This document shows positions 25,553-33,835 of a DNA stretch of 64,000 nucleotides, piece by piece. The notes beneath the pieces were generated by a model that was not told the origin of the DNA, searched no databases, and worked only from the letters and a program-made list of their open reading frames with translations. Within the stretch, counting starts at the first letter, position 1. Every line of letters starts with the position of its first letter. The translations under genes were made by a program, and so were the position numbers. Location: positions 1,240,001-1,304,000 of the forward strand of contig NZ_SHNN01000001.1 of the NCBI RefSeq assembly GCF_026262625.1, given 5' to 3'. The DNA is from Candidatus Litorirhabdus singularis. GTDB taxonomy: Bacteria; Pseudomonadota; Gammaproteobacteria; Pseudomonadales; Halieaceae.

Positions 25553-25664
25553 GGTGTGTCTCCTGTTTATGATCACATGTGAATAGCAGCAGCCCGTCGG
25601 CAGCAGCTAGAGCCCTGCATTGGTGTAAGACCCGTAGTAAGAGTAGACTGCGAGGCAGCATCTG

Positions 25665-25670
25665 TATAAT
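25665..25670 (+). promoter_or_regulatory. -10 box (TATAAT) of oxyR
   Basis: A consensus TATAAT lies 34 bases before the oxyR ATG; no good -35 hexamer is seen 16-18 bases upstream, which would fit an activator-dependent or autoregulated promoter. I could not identify a convincing four-part OxyR box here. Confidence 0.45.
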
Positions 25671-25703
25671 GAAATATTTACCAATCATTGATCGATTATT
25701 ACG

Positions 25704-26597
25704 ATGGCGCGTCAACCGACTCTGAAACAGCTCAGCTACCTGTCAGCACTGGCTGAACACGGCCACTTTGGCAATGCCGCGCGCGCCTGCCATGTGTCCC
25801 AGTCAACTCTGAGCGCTGCCATTATTGAGTTGGAGAGCCTGCTGGGAGTGGCACTGGTAGAGCGTAGCAATCGACGGGTGTTGCTGACGGCACTTGGCGA
25901 TGAAGTGATAAAACGCAGCCGTTCGATTTTGACCGATGTAGAGGACCTGGTCGCTACCTGCGAGGCATCGGCAGAACCCTTCAGTGGCCGCATGAGGTTA
26001 GGTGTTATTCCCACTATTGCTCCGTATACGCTGCCTCACCTGCTCAAGCAACTGCGACGCAAGCACCCGGAATTTCAGCTGTTTATTCGCGAGGAGCTCA
26101 GCGCACGGCTGGTTAACGCGCTGCATCTGGGTGAGCTTGACGTGCTGCTGCTAGCGCTGCCCTTTGCGGCGGACAGGGTAGAGACACGGCATCTGTTCCA
26201 CGACGATTTTGTGTTTGCCTGCCCGCCCGACTATCCGCTGGCGGACAATGCCAAGGTGCATGCAGCGGATTTGCGCTCACACGAATTACTGCTGTTAGAA
26301 GATGGCCACTGCTTGCGTGATCATGCCCTGGAGGCCTGCAGTCTGAATGAGGTCGAGCTGAAGATTCCTTACCAGGCGACCAGTCTGACGACGATTGTGC
26401 AGATGGTGGCGAATGGCATTGGTGTCACCCTGTTACCGCAAATGGCGCTGGACGCGCGCATTCTTTCCGGTACCGGGGTTAAGGCGCATCAATTCAAGGA
26501 GTCTGGTGTTTCGCGCTCCATCGGGTTGATGTGGCGCAGCAATAGCCCGCGCCGCGAGGAGTTCAGTTTACTCGGAGATTTTATTGCTGCCAGCTGA
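25704..26597 (+). CDS. oxyR: OxyR, peroxide-sensing LysR-type regulator
   Basis: 297 residues. The N-terminal helix-turn-helix has the LysR pattern GNAARACHVSQSTLSAAIIELESLLG (23-48). The effector domain carries the OxyR signature LLLLEDGHCLRDHALEAC, in which Cys203 and Cys212 have the nine-residue spacing of the redox pair C199/C208 of E. coli OxyR. It therefore forms a disulfide on peroxide exposure and activates defence genes. It is divergent from the rubrerythrin/Fe-S/DUF3501 genes, which are its likely targets. Confidence 0.92.
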   Translation: MARQPTLKQLSYLSALAEHGHFGNAARACHVSQSTLSAAIIELESLLGVALVERSNRRVLLTALGDEVIKRSRSILTDVEDLVATCEASAEPFSGRMRLGVIPTIAPYTLPHLLKQLRRKHPEFQLFIREELSARLVNALHLGELDVLLLALPFAADRVETRHLFHDDFVFACPPDYPLADNAKVHAADLRSHELLLLEDGHCLRDHALEACSLNEVELKIPYQATSLTTIVQMVANGIGVTLLPQMALDARILSGTGVKAHQFKESGVSRSIGLMWRSNSPRREEFSLLGDFIAAS

Positions 26598-26623
26598 TCC
26601 CGCGCCCTATCCCCGTTTCACCA

Positions 26624-27742
26624 TCAAGCCCCCAGCTGATCGAATTTCACCACCTCGGCCTGTGGTGTTTCAATAGCTCCGTCGGGGAGGAAGAAACGCC
26701 AGAAAACCAGCCCCAGGGCACGCCCTTCCGTATCTATCCAGTTGTCGCAACCCGGATCTTGGTGCGCCAGCACCATGCGGAAGCTGCCGTCAGACTGCGG
26801 CTTTGTTTGTGCCCGATTGAGGGAAACCTGCCGGTTGCTGTAGTCGTAGGTCTGCTGAAAGCGTGTCCATAGGCATACATTGGCCATACGACAGCTGGGC
26901 CAGCGCCCGGTGATCACCAACGCTTCATCCGGGCCCAGGTAATAGGGCGCCATGGAGTAGGCAGCATCGATGGCAGCCAGGCCCATATCACCGGGCGGCA
27001 CAGGAGCTGGAAACTGGTTGGGCTCGATGGACAGAAAGGGCACCTTGGCTGCCGTTTCAGCCATTGGTGGCATACCAATAGTGCGACTGCGCACAAACTC
27101 GCCAACCCGGCGGATGCCAGCCGCCACGCTGTGTTCGTCGGGAATTGCGGGGGCTGCGGTTCGATTCAACACGGTTAATTCGAACACCGGCTCGCGGGCC
27201 GGGTTGGCAGAGGCGCTGCCGACTTCTTCAAAGTAGTGACGGGTGGTAATGCGTGAGGTTTCCGCCGTCAACGCCAGCCAGTTCTTGTCGCGGGCGGCGC
27301 CGCCCAGCCAGATCTCAAAATTACCCTCAGCGTCTATCTCAAATTCGGTATCGTTAATGATACCAGCGGTCTTGGTGCCCAGACCGCCTTTGGCTGTGCC
27401 TTCTTCCAGAGTGACGGAGACGTAGACTGCGCCGTGCATATTCCCGCGCAAGTGGTACTCGTATTGCTCCGCTACAGGGGCGTCAAAATAGATGGCATCA
27501 CTATTGTCACCCGTGAATTTGCGCGTTGGGGTGACGATACGTCGCATAACAGGAGCTGCGGGGTCGCTTTCAAACATGGTGCCGATGCCACCATCAAGCA
27601 AATGCATCAGCGCTCGATGGGCGCCAGCGACGTCTTCTGTGCTGTGCAGGTTCCATTCTGGCCCCGCCCAACGTTGGTCTACCTCTTGCAGAAGCTCTAT
27701 TAGTTCTCCTAGCGCCTTTCTGCTTTCAGTAACATTAGTCAT
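26624..27742 (-). CDS. DUF1214 domain protein
   Basis: About 372 residues from ATG 27742 (GGGA nearby); earlier in-frame codons lack family character. It matches the DUF1214 type: RGNMHGAVYVSVTLEEG, FEIWLGG, and the C-terminal HQDPGCDNWIDTEGRALGLVFWRFFLPDG. No signal peptide is evident. The molecular function of the family is unknown, although members are often found next to degradation genes and regulators. It is convergent with oxyR and divergent from the DUF481 gene. Confidence 0.8.
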   Translation of the reverse strand: MTNVTESRKALGELIELLQEVDQRWAGPEWNLHSTEDVAGAHRALMHLLDGGIGTMFESDPAAPVMRRIVTPTRKFTGDNSDAIYFDAPVAEQYEYHLRGNMHGAVYVSVTLEEGTAKGGLGTKTAGIINDTEFEIDAEGNFEIWLGGAARDKNWLALTAETSRITTRHYFEEVGSASANPAREPVFELTVLNRTAAPAIPDEHSVAAGIRRVGEFVRSRTIGMPPMAETAAKVPFLSIEPNQFPAPVPPGDMGLAAIDAAYSMAPYYLGPDEALVITGRWPSCRMANVCLWTRFQQTYDYSNRQVSLNRAQTKPQSDGSFRMVLAHQDPGCDNWIDTEGRALGLVFWRFFLPDGAIETPQAEVVKFDQLGA

Positions 27743-27771
27743 CGCTCTATCCCACTTTTCCCAAAGATAGG

Positions 27772-27777
27772 TATAAT
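27772..27777 (+). promoter_or_regulatory. -10 box (TATAAT) of the DUF481 gene
   Basis: TATAAT 36 bases upstream of the ATG at 27813, in a short divergent region. No convincing -35 was found. Confidence 0.4.
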
Positions 27778-27812
27778 GCGCGGTTTTTACGATGGCAGGC
27801 AAGGGAAGAACG

Positions 27813-28835
27813 ATGAGAAAAGTGACGAGAGGACTGGCGCTGTTGATGGTTTGCGCATTCTCTGCGGGGGCATTAGCGGATGAACTGCTGATGAAAAATG
27901 GCTCGCGGATAATTGGTACGCTGAAAAATTCAGTGGACGGCAAGGTTGAGTTTGAAACCGAATTTGCAGGGACGATTTCCGTCGATGCGGATGATATCGA
28001 GACCGCGTTTACCGACGGCGAAGTGACCGTTATGCTAAATGATGGGCGCGTTATTGAGAATCAGCGCATTGCCACAGCCGGCGATGAGATGGTGGTCATG
28101 AGTGCCGAGAATGAGGCTATTGTGTTTGATGTGGAAGACGTGGGTCAGCTCAACCCCGAACCCTGGCAGCTGGGACGTGGCTACAAGTGGTTTGGTGATG
28201 CACGTATTGCCTTGCTGCTGGAGCGGGGTAACACCGAAACCGATGAGCTCCGCGGCAGTGCCAACTCTACCTGGCGTAGTCTCAAGGATCGCTACTCTAT
28301 AGCGGCCAGTTACGAATACGATGAAGCGAACGGCGTGCGTAGCAAGAATAAGTGGCGCTGGCGGAACAAGTACGACCGTTTTACCGCTAACTCTGACAAC
28401 TACTTCGGTGTACTGTTGGGCTTTGAGGGTGACGAGTTTATCGATCTCGATTTACGTACCACCTTTGGCCCCTACATTGGTCGTCAATTCCTGGAGACTA
28501 AGTTACTTTCAGTGCGCGGTGAGGTCGGTCTGGTCTACGTGGACGAGCAATACGATGTTCAGGAAGATAATGACTACCCCGGCGCTAACTGGGGCCTGCA
28601 CCTGACCAGTGACTACTTTGGTGGTGACTCTACTTTCTATGTAGACCACGATGGTATTCTCAACTTTGATGAAACCGATGCGCTGGTACTCAACACCACC
28701 ATAGGTATCAGTTTCCCCCTGGTGTACGGGCTAGAGGCTGGCCTGGAAATCAAGTATGAATACGACGGCGGTGTTGCTGACGAAGTTGAAGACCTTGATG
28801 AGACTTACAACTTCGTCGTCGGTTACAGCTGGTAA
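27813..28835 (+). CDS. DUF481 outer-membrane beta-barrel protein
   Basis: 340 residues from ATG 27813, which has GGGAAG upstream. A signal peptide (MRKVTRGLALLMVCAFSAGALA) leads into a soluble SH3-like part (LLMKNGSRIIGTLKNSVDGKVEFET). DUF481 follows from about residue 120, with repeated amphipathic strands rich in Tyr/Trp (RYSIAASYEYDEANGVRSKNKW) and ending YNFVVGYSW, an outer-membrane C-terminal signature. The function is unknown; members are sometimes salt- or iron-regulated. Confidence 0.85.
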   Translation: MRKVTRGLALLMVCAFSAGALADELLMKNGSRIIGTLKNSVDGKVEFETEFAGTISVDADDIETAFTDGEVTVMLNDGRVIENQRIATAGDEMVVMSAENEAIVFDVEDVGQLNPEPWQLGRGYKWFGDARIALLLERGNTETDELRGSANSTWRSLKDRYSIAASYEYDEANGVRSKNKWRWRNKYDRFTANSDNYFGVLLGFEGDEFIDLDLRTTFGPYIGRQFLETKLLSVRGEVGLVYVDEQYDVQEDNDYPGANWGLHLTSDYFGGDSTFYVDHDGILNFDETDALVLNTTIGISFPLVYGLEAGLEIKYEYDGGVADEVEDLDETYNFVVGYSW

Positions 28836-28842
28836 TTCCGTT

Positions 28843-28864
28843 GCCTGAGGCGTGTGTCTCAGGC
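28843..28864. terminator. Bidirectional hairpin between DUF481 and the CoA-transferase
   Basis: GCCTGAG, 8-base loop, CTCAGGC: a perfect 7-bp stem between two convergent genes, with the stop codon of the CoA-transferase inside one arm. There is no T-tract, so termination could depend on other factors. Confidence 0.5.
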
Positions 28865-30061
28865 GATCACCTGCGCCTCTCTCCAGGCTGAGATCTGCTC
28901 CTCGGAGTAGCCAGCCTGTTGTAGGATTTCCGCAGTATGTTGTCCGTAGCGCGGAGGATGTCGGCGCAATGTCGCTGGCGTATTCTCATAGACGCTGGGG
29001 TGGCTGATATAGCGGGTAGTGCCCCCGAGAGGGTCCTCAGCATCAAATACCGTGCGGTTGTGTTGCACCTGAGGATCATTCATAAACTGCTCAACGTCGT
29101 AAACCGGCGCCAGAGGGACCTCGTGCTCGCGGCATTTAGCCAAGAGATCTGCAACCGGCCAGTGCAAAAATTCCTCAGCTAGAATTTCGTTGAGCGCGTG
29201 ATTGTTCTCCATGCGCCCGGCCATGCCTGCAAAGCGTTCGTCGTTGGCGAGATCGTCTCGGGCCAGCGCCTTGCACAATCCCTGGTATTGTTTGTCCAGA
29301 ATCATCATGCCTACCATGTGGCCGTCGGCGCACTGCCATACGCGGTACATATCCGGGATCGTGCCCTCTACTTCAGGCTTGGGTCGAAAGCTCTCCACAG
29401 TCATGTTGTCAGGCATCGCCAGCTGCGCATAGGCATTGATCATGGGTACCTGAACATGCTGACCCTGGCCACCATTGCGCTCGCGAGCCAGCAGTGCTGC
29501 CAGCGCCGCGGAGGCTGCGGTAATGGCAGCATTCTTGTCGGCGATTACACTCTTGAGCATTTGCGGTTCGCCGTCGCCACCCTGAATAGGCATCAACCCG
29601 GACATACCCTGAATCATAAGATCGTAAACTGGTTGGTCGGCATAGGGGCCGTCCGGTCCGAAACCGGAAACCGAGACGTACACCAGGCCGGGGTTAGCGG
29701 CGCTGAGTTGCTGGTAGCCGATACCCAGGCGATCGGCGACACCGGGGCGAAAGTTTTCCAGTACCACGTCTGCGCTCGCGGCTAGTTGGCGGGCAATCTC
29801 CTGTCCGGCGGGTTGCTTCAGATCAATCGATATTGCGCGCTTGTTGCGGTTGAGCTGTGTAAAGAAACCATTGAGGCCAGCGCGTTCGGGTGGGCCTAGC
29901 CAGCGCGCGGTATCGCCCATCAGCGTTTCTACCTTGATAACGTCGGCACCCAGGTCGCCCAGGTTCTGGCCGGCCAAAGGACCGGACACCATGGTGGAGA
30001 AGTCGATTACGGTAAAGCCGGCACAGGGGCCGATTTGGGCATCGGGGTTGGCGATTTGCAT
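28859..30061 (-). CDS. Family III CoA-transferase (CaiB/BaiF type)
   Basis: 400 residues. It has the N-terminal DFSTMVSGPLAGQNLGDLGADVIKVE block and the DLKQPAGQEIARQLAASADVVLENFRPG segment. It also has YVSVSGFGPDGPYADQPVYDLMIQGMSGLM, where the Asp of YDL corresponds to the catalytic aspartate of formyl-CoA transferase. It moves CoA between acids such as succinate, acyl-carnitine or bile-acid-like compounds. The context (CoA ligases, SDRs) suggests activation of a catabolic acid. Confidence 0.9.
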   Translation of the reverse strand: MQIANPDAQIGPCAGFTVIDFSTMVSGPLAGQNLGDLGADVIKVETLMGDTARWLGPPERAGLNGFFTQLNRNKRAISIDLKQPAGQEIARQLAASADVVLENFRPGVADRLGIGYQQLSAANPGLVYVSVSGFGPDGPYADQPVYDLMIQGMSGLMPIQGGDGEPQMLKSVIADKNAAITAASAALAALLARERNGGQGQHVQVPMINAYAQLAMPDNMTVESFRPKPEVEGTIPDMYRVWQCADGHMVGMMILDKQYQGLCKALARDDLANDERFAGMAGRMENNHALNEILAEEFLHWPVADLLAKCREHEVPLAPVYDVEQFMNDPQVQHNRTVFDAEDPLGGTTRYISHPSVYENTPATLRRHPPRYGQHTAEILQQAGYSEEQISAWREAQVIA

Positions 30062-30249
30062 AGTGCTCTCTAAGTTTCAAAGGACCAGGGTTCAGAAATA
30101 TAGCATGCACATACAGGTGCGTCCTCCCTCCTGAGGAGGCGTGCTCCGGTCTGGCTGTGTTTACCCTTGGGCACTGGCAGAATTGCTGGCACCTTGCGTC
30201 AGGTTTCGACTATGCTTGCCGCTTCAGTTTTTGCCGTGGAAGTGTCAAC

Positions 30250-30885
30250 TTGAGTATAGAAGCCGTTATTTTTGACCTTGGGGGTGTGGTGATCGCCTCG
30301 CCCATGCAGACCTTTGCCGACCACGAGAGCCGCCACGGGCTGCCCTCTAACTTTATCAATCGCATGATAGTTGATAACGGTTCCGCTAGCGCCTGGGGCA
30401 GGCTGGAGCGCGGTGAAGTACCGATGGGTGCGGCATTTTTTGCGGATTTTGACACTGAATTGCGAGCCGCAGGAGCTCCTGAGACGCTTAGCTCAGCGGC
30501 AATATTTGCCGATGTCGCAGGAGCGGCAGGTATTCATCAGAATATGGTGGCGGCCATCGGGAAACTGCGAGAGGCAGGTTATAAGTTGGCCGCACTGACT
30601 AACAACTGGCATAACGAAGATCGGCCAGACGCTAATACTCAGGTCAAGGGTCTGTTTGATGTCTTCGTAGAGTCGGCGGTAGAAGGTGTGCGTAAACCCG
30701 ATCCACGGATTTACCAGATTGCGCTGCAGCGTCTGGGTATTGAGCCTGGCGCCGCTTTGTTTCTGGACGATATCGGACAAAACCTGAAGTCAGCGCGGGC
30801 ACTGGGGCTGACGACAATCAAAGTGACGGACCCTGCATTGGCCATCAGTGAGATGGAAACGCTGTTAGGACTCGACCTGCACTAA
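30250..30885 (+). CDS. HAD-superfamily (IA) hydrolase, epoxide-hydrolase-N-terminal-like
   Basis: About 211 residues from a TTG start at 30250 (GGAAG site upstream); the codons before it are not family-like. HAD motif I is EAVIFDLGGVV (the Asp nucleophile is in FDLGG), motif II is the Thr of LTNNW, and motif III/IV are KPDPRIYQIALQRLGI and ALFLDDIGQNLKSAR. The sequence resembles the phosphatase domain of soluble epoxide hydrolase. The substrate is unknown. It ends at a hairpin and converges on the selenoprotein gene. Confidence 0.85.
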   Translation: MSIEAVIFDLGGVVIASPMQTFADHESRHGLPSNFINRMIVDNGSASAWGRLERGEVPMGAAFFADFDTELRAAGAPETLSSAAIFADVAGAAGIHQNMVAAIGKLREAGYKLAALTNNWHNEDRPDANTQVKGLFDVFVESAVEGVRKPDPRIYQIALQRLGIEPGAALFLDDIGQNLKSARALGLTTIKVTDPALAISEMETLLGLDLH

Positions 30886-30889
30886 AGCC

Positions 30890-30935
30890 CCCGGGCTGGT
30901 GAGCCCGGGTTTCACCCCTGAACTACTCAGGGGTG
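30890..30935. terminator. Two adjacent hairpins between convergent genes
   Basis: First stem: CCCGGGCT, GGTG loop, AGCCCGGG (30890-30909), followed by TTTC. Second stem: CACCCCTGA, 5-base loop, TCAGGGGTG (30913-30935), which contains the stop codon of the selenoprotein gene. Together they make a plausible bidirectional terminator. Confidence 0.6.
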
Positions 30936-31444
30936 ACAATCATCGCCACCACCTCGGCAAATGCTCGCTCGGCAATCAGGGCCATTTCGGCGTCGGTACG
31001 GTCCTGTATCGGATGTTCCACGAATACTTTGTTGGCGCTAAAGCCTAGTGCTCTGGCCTGGGCCAGGTCAGCCTCGCGAAATTCTTCGGTCAGTATATAG
31101 CCACCGGGTATGCCGCGGCTTTCGAGATCCATAATGTCATGCAGACTGCACGACGTACAGGAACCTCAGTCGGCAAGGGCTTCAATAACCGCGTCGCATT
31201 CACTGGCAATGGCCTGCTTGACCTCCAGCGGTGCAACCCGGGTCATGGTCGGCTTGTTATAACGCCGTACCTGCGCGCCCTCGTTATTCAGCAGGGTTTC
31301 CAGCCGATCCAGTAGTTTGTCGCCGCGAGGCTTGTTGATGTCTAGCAGGCCAATGGTCTTGCCACCTAGCTGGTTGAGTCGCGGCAGTACCGCTCGATTT
31401 GCGGGGTTGAGCTCCGCAGTGGGGTCAAGAACTACTTGATTCAT
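30923..31444 (-). CDS. UGSC-family selenoprotein (in-frame UGA read as selenocysteine)
   Basis: 173 residues if the in-frame TGA at 31166-31168 is read as selenocysteine (residue 93). The frame is open from ATG 31444 to a TAG at 30923. Around the TGA the sequence is ALAD-U-GSCTSCSLHD, i.e. the UGSC motif: U93, Cys96, Cys99. The N-terminal half contains LGGKTIGLLDINKPRGDKLLDRLE and RVAPLEVKQAIASECDAVIEA; the C-terminal half has GIPGGYILTEEFREADLAQARALGFS. The known (seleno)protein family carries Sec or Cys at that position. A bacterial-SECIS-like hairpin starts 11 bases after the UGA. Its ATG overlaps the upstream stop (TAATG), so it is coupled to the thioredoxin-like partner. Without Sec reading it would be misannotated as two short ORFs. 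Confidence 0.88.
31136..31154 (-). promoter_or_regulatory. SECIS-like hairpin downstream of the UGA codon
   Basis: In the mRNA, GUCGUGCA pairs with UGCAUGAC across a GUC loop: eight pairs, one of them G-U, no mismatches. The stem begins 11 bases after the UGA, and the UGCA/GUC/UGCA apex closely resembles the E. coli fdhF SECIS (recalled from established knowledge). This is what selenocysteine insertion by SelB needs. Confidence 0.78.
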
Positions 31445-32880
31445 TAAACTATCTCCTTGGTGACAGGTGAACTTCCCATGTCGCCACTGGCCAGCCAGCC
31501 AGGGACGATTGCGGAAAACAGGCCGGCGGTACCGCCCGCGCATACAATATTAAGGCCGTTTGGTTTGAATTTCGCCAGTTGCATGTCTTTGACAAACTCC
31601 GGCATGCCCTCGGCAATGCCATCGACGCCGTTGATCAGCTCCGCACCAGAGCGGGTAGTCAGCTCAAAGAGGCGGTCCAGTACCTGCTGTTTGCTCCATC
31701 CGGCGTTGGTAAAAACGCGCAGGTGCTCAGGGCAGAGTACGATAAACGCATCGCTCAGCATAGCGAACTTGCGATGGCCGACGCCAAGCAGGCTGGCCGC
31801 CAGGCTGCGACACAGGGATTCCGGCTCGCGTGATTTCTGGTCAGCAATTCCCTGCACACCGTCGGCGGCAAATAGGGTTACAGTGGACTGCTGCGACTCG
31901 AAACCGCGTTGCTGTGCAACCGATTGCCAGCGCTGTTCGGACTCATCTTCCGCGAAGCAGAACGTATACTTGCCAGGATTTCCCAGCGTGGCGCGATCGA
32001 CACCGCCGGGCTTACCACCACCAACATTGCGAATGACCAGCTGCAGTGCGCGGCCAATGGTGGCGTTGGCGCGGTTACCCTGCCCCAGGGCATTGCCGCC
32101 ACTGTTCATGCCGATGGCCTTGGTAATAGGGCCATTCACAATGATCATGGGACTGGAAAACCAGGTGGTCGCCAGTAGGCCATGCATGCAAAATTCATCG
32201 ATCAGGGCGGCTTCCACGGCAGCAATGACCACTGGCAGGTATTCCGGTTTACAGCCTGCCATGACCGCGTTGATGGCTATTTTTTCGATGCTACAGGGCT
32301 GCAGGTCGGGCGGTATCAGACCCACGATTTCCGCGGGCTCACGATGAGTGCCGGCGAGCATGCGGATAACGCGCAATTCCGTGGGTGGTACGACGGGCAG
32401 ACCATCGCTCCAACCGCGCGCGTAGCAGGCCTCCAGCGGGTCCTCAAGCTCCGCAATCTCAATCCGCCGAGCTTGCAGCGAACTTGTGCCGTACCGCAGT
32501 GCCAGTTCCTCTGCTACCCCGGGCTGCACGCTTAGCGAACCGCAGCCGGGGCGAAAGCCAGGTAGATCTTCAGCTAATTGTTGCGTGCCAAAGAGATTGA
32601 GCCAAGCGGCGCGATCCCAACCTTCAGTGCGCTCGACCTCTTTGTCGCCGCGCAGACGAATTACCGTTGGCACGGTCTCGACCTGCCAGTGATAGGACTG
32701 TTCCAGCTCGCGGTCATCGCCGACTGCAGTCAGACTGCCGGGGAACTCGGGATCGTCCTGACTCCACACTTGTAAAATTTTGCCAGCGCTTTCGAGTTCA
32801 CGCAGGGCGGGTTCCACCAATACGCAGGTTGGACAATCACGTTTAAGAAAAACCAGATAGCTGTCGTGCTGCTCAGTCAT
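31444..32880 (-). CDS. Thioredoxin-like protein, operon partner of the UGSC selenoprotein
   Basis: 478 residues. The first ~90 residues are a thioredoxin-like domain with a CPTC active site (Cys16-Cys19, FLKRDCPTC) and the cis-Pro pattern VETVPTVI. The rest (about 110-478) is a second domain that I cannot assign, with SDGLPVVPPTELRVIRML, SPMIIVNGPITKAIGMNSGGNALGQGNRANATIG and a Gly-rich LNIVCAGGTAGLFSAIVPG. The gene overlaps the selenoprotein start. The pairing suggests electron flow from or to the U/Cys centre, but no direct evidence is available. Confidence 0.75.
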   Translation of the reverse strand: MTEQHDSYLVFLKRDCPTCVLVEPALRELESAGKILQVWSQDDPEFPGSLTAVGDDRELEQSYHWQVETVPTVIRLRGDKEVERTEGWDRAAWLNLFGTQQLAEDLPGFRPGCGSLSVQPGVAEELALRYGTSSLQARRIEIAELEDPLEACYARGWSDGLPVVPPTELRVIRMLAGTHREPAEIVGLIPPDLQPCSIEKIAINAVMAGCKPEYLPVVIAAVEAALIDEFCMHGLLATTWFSSPMIIVNGPITKAIGMNSGGNALGQGNRANATIGRALQLVIRNVGGGKPGGVDRATLGNPGKYTFCFAEDESEQRWQSVAQQRGFESQQSTVTLFAADGVQGIADQKSREPESLCRSLAASLLGVGHRKFAMLSDAFIVLCPEHLRVFTNAGWSKQQVLDRLFELTTRSGAELINGVDGIAEGMPEFVKDMQLAKFKPNGLNIVCAGGTAGLFSAIVPGWLASGDMGSSPVTKEIV

Positions 32881-33032
32881 TTTGAGTGCTCATCATTTCA
32901 AGCCTTGAGTCTAGGCAAGGCTGTATTGTTTGGCAATGTCACAGTGAAACAGTAGCGCTATGAATTGATCAAGCACAATTTCGATGTTACCGCTAACATA
33001 GTGGCACGTTAATCAAGATGGGAGTAGCGGTA

Positions 33033-33758
33033 GTGAAACGTACAGCTGTGATTGCAGGGGTAGGTCCTCTGCAAGGTTTAGGTGGTGCTCTTTGTTTGGG
33101 CGCCGGGCAGGAAGGCTTGCACGTTGTGGTGGCCGGACGCACTTTGGAGAAGTTAAATAAAGTGGTTGCTGCCATTACGGCTGCAGGTGGTGAGGCCACC
33201 GCGATGGTCTGTGATGTTACTGAGGAAACTCAGGTAGTTGAGTTAATTGCCACGGCGGAGTCGATTGCCCCAGTGCATCTGGCGATTTTCAATGCCGGTA
33301 ATAATATGCCCGGGAGTTTCCTCGAGGTTGAGGCCCGGCATTTTGAAAAGTGCTGGAAAATTGCCTGCTACGGTGGCTTTTTGTTCGCCCGCGAAGCATT
33401 GCGGGCGATGGCTGCGCGGCAATCAGGCTGCCTGTTGTTTACTGGAGCCAGCGCCTCCATGCGCGGGCGCCCAGGCTATGCCGCATTTACCGCAGCAAAA
33501 GGTGGCTTGCGTAACCTGGCGCAAAGTCTTGCGCGTGAATTTCAACCACAGGGCGTACATGTCGGCCACGTCGTTATTGATGGCGGTATCTATGGCGAAA
33601 AGATAGAGAAGTTGGTCCCCGACTGGTACGCCGAACAGGGCGAAGAGGGACTGATTGGTTTACAGGGTATTGTTGATGCCTATATGCATCTATATCGGCA
33701 GCCCCGCAATGCCTGGACTCACGAACTGGATTTACGAACCCACCAGGAAAGCTTTTAG
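33033..33758 (+). CDS. SDR-like protein with catalytic Tyr replaced by Phe
   Basis: 241 residues from the GTG at 33033, which has GGGAG eight bases upstream; an ATG 15 bases earlier has no site. It has the SDR fold (GVGPLQGLGGALC, FNAGNNMPG) and a clear Lys156. The YxxxK position reads F152-TAA-K156 (GYAAFTAAK), with a Tyr only at 149. The closest family with this GYAAF pattern is known, so it is a family trait, but the classical mechanism cannot apply unchanged. It follows the thioredoxin-like gene divergently. Confidence 0.8.
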   Translation: MKRTAVIAGVGPLQGLGGALCLGAGQEGLHVVVAGRTLEKLNKVVAAITAAGGEATAMVCDVTEETQVVELIATAESIAPVHLAIFNAGNNMPGSFLEVEARHFEKCWKIACYGGFLFAREALRAMAARQSGCLLFTGASASMRGRPGYAAFTAAKGGLRNLAQSLAREFQPQGVHVGHVVIDGGIYGEKIEKLVPDWYAEQGEEGLIGLQGIVDAYMHLYRQPRNAWTHELDLRTHQESF

Positions 33759-33835
33759 TGGCCGCTCTGGAATTGATAAACGTGTGGATGCTAGAGTGAG
33801 CGAAGGATTCGAATAGGTGGTGGACTGCGTTGAAA

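Noticed and set aside
25553-25703. OxyR box in the oxyR-rubrerythrin region
   Set aside because: Only partial ATAG/CTAG and ATAAT/ATTAT symmetry is present; not enough for a confident four-element OxyR site.
30923-31543. Reading the selenoprotein region as two separate small genes or a pseudogene
   Set aside because: Both halves share one frame and are separated only by TGA with a strong SECIS-like stem; the second ATG at 31132 has no ribosome site.
31457-32347. A 296-codon plus-strand frame over the thioredoxin-like gene
   Set aside because: Composition of an antisense shadow; the minus strand has a thioredoxin motif and is coupled to the selenoprotein.
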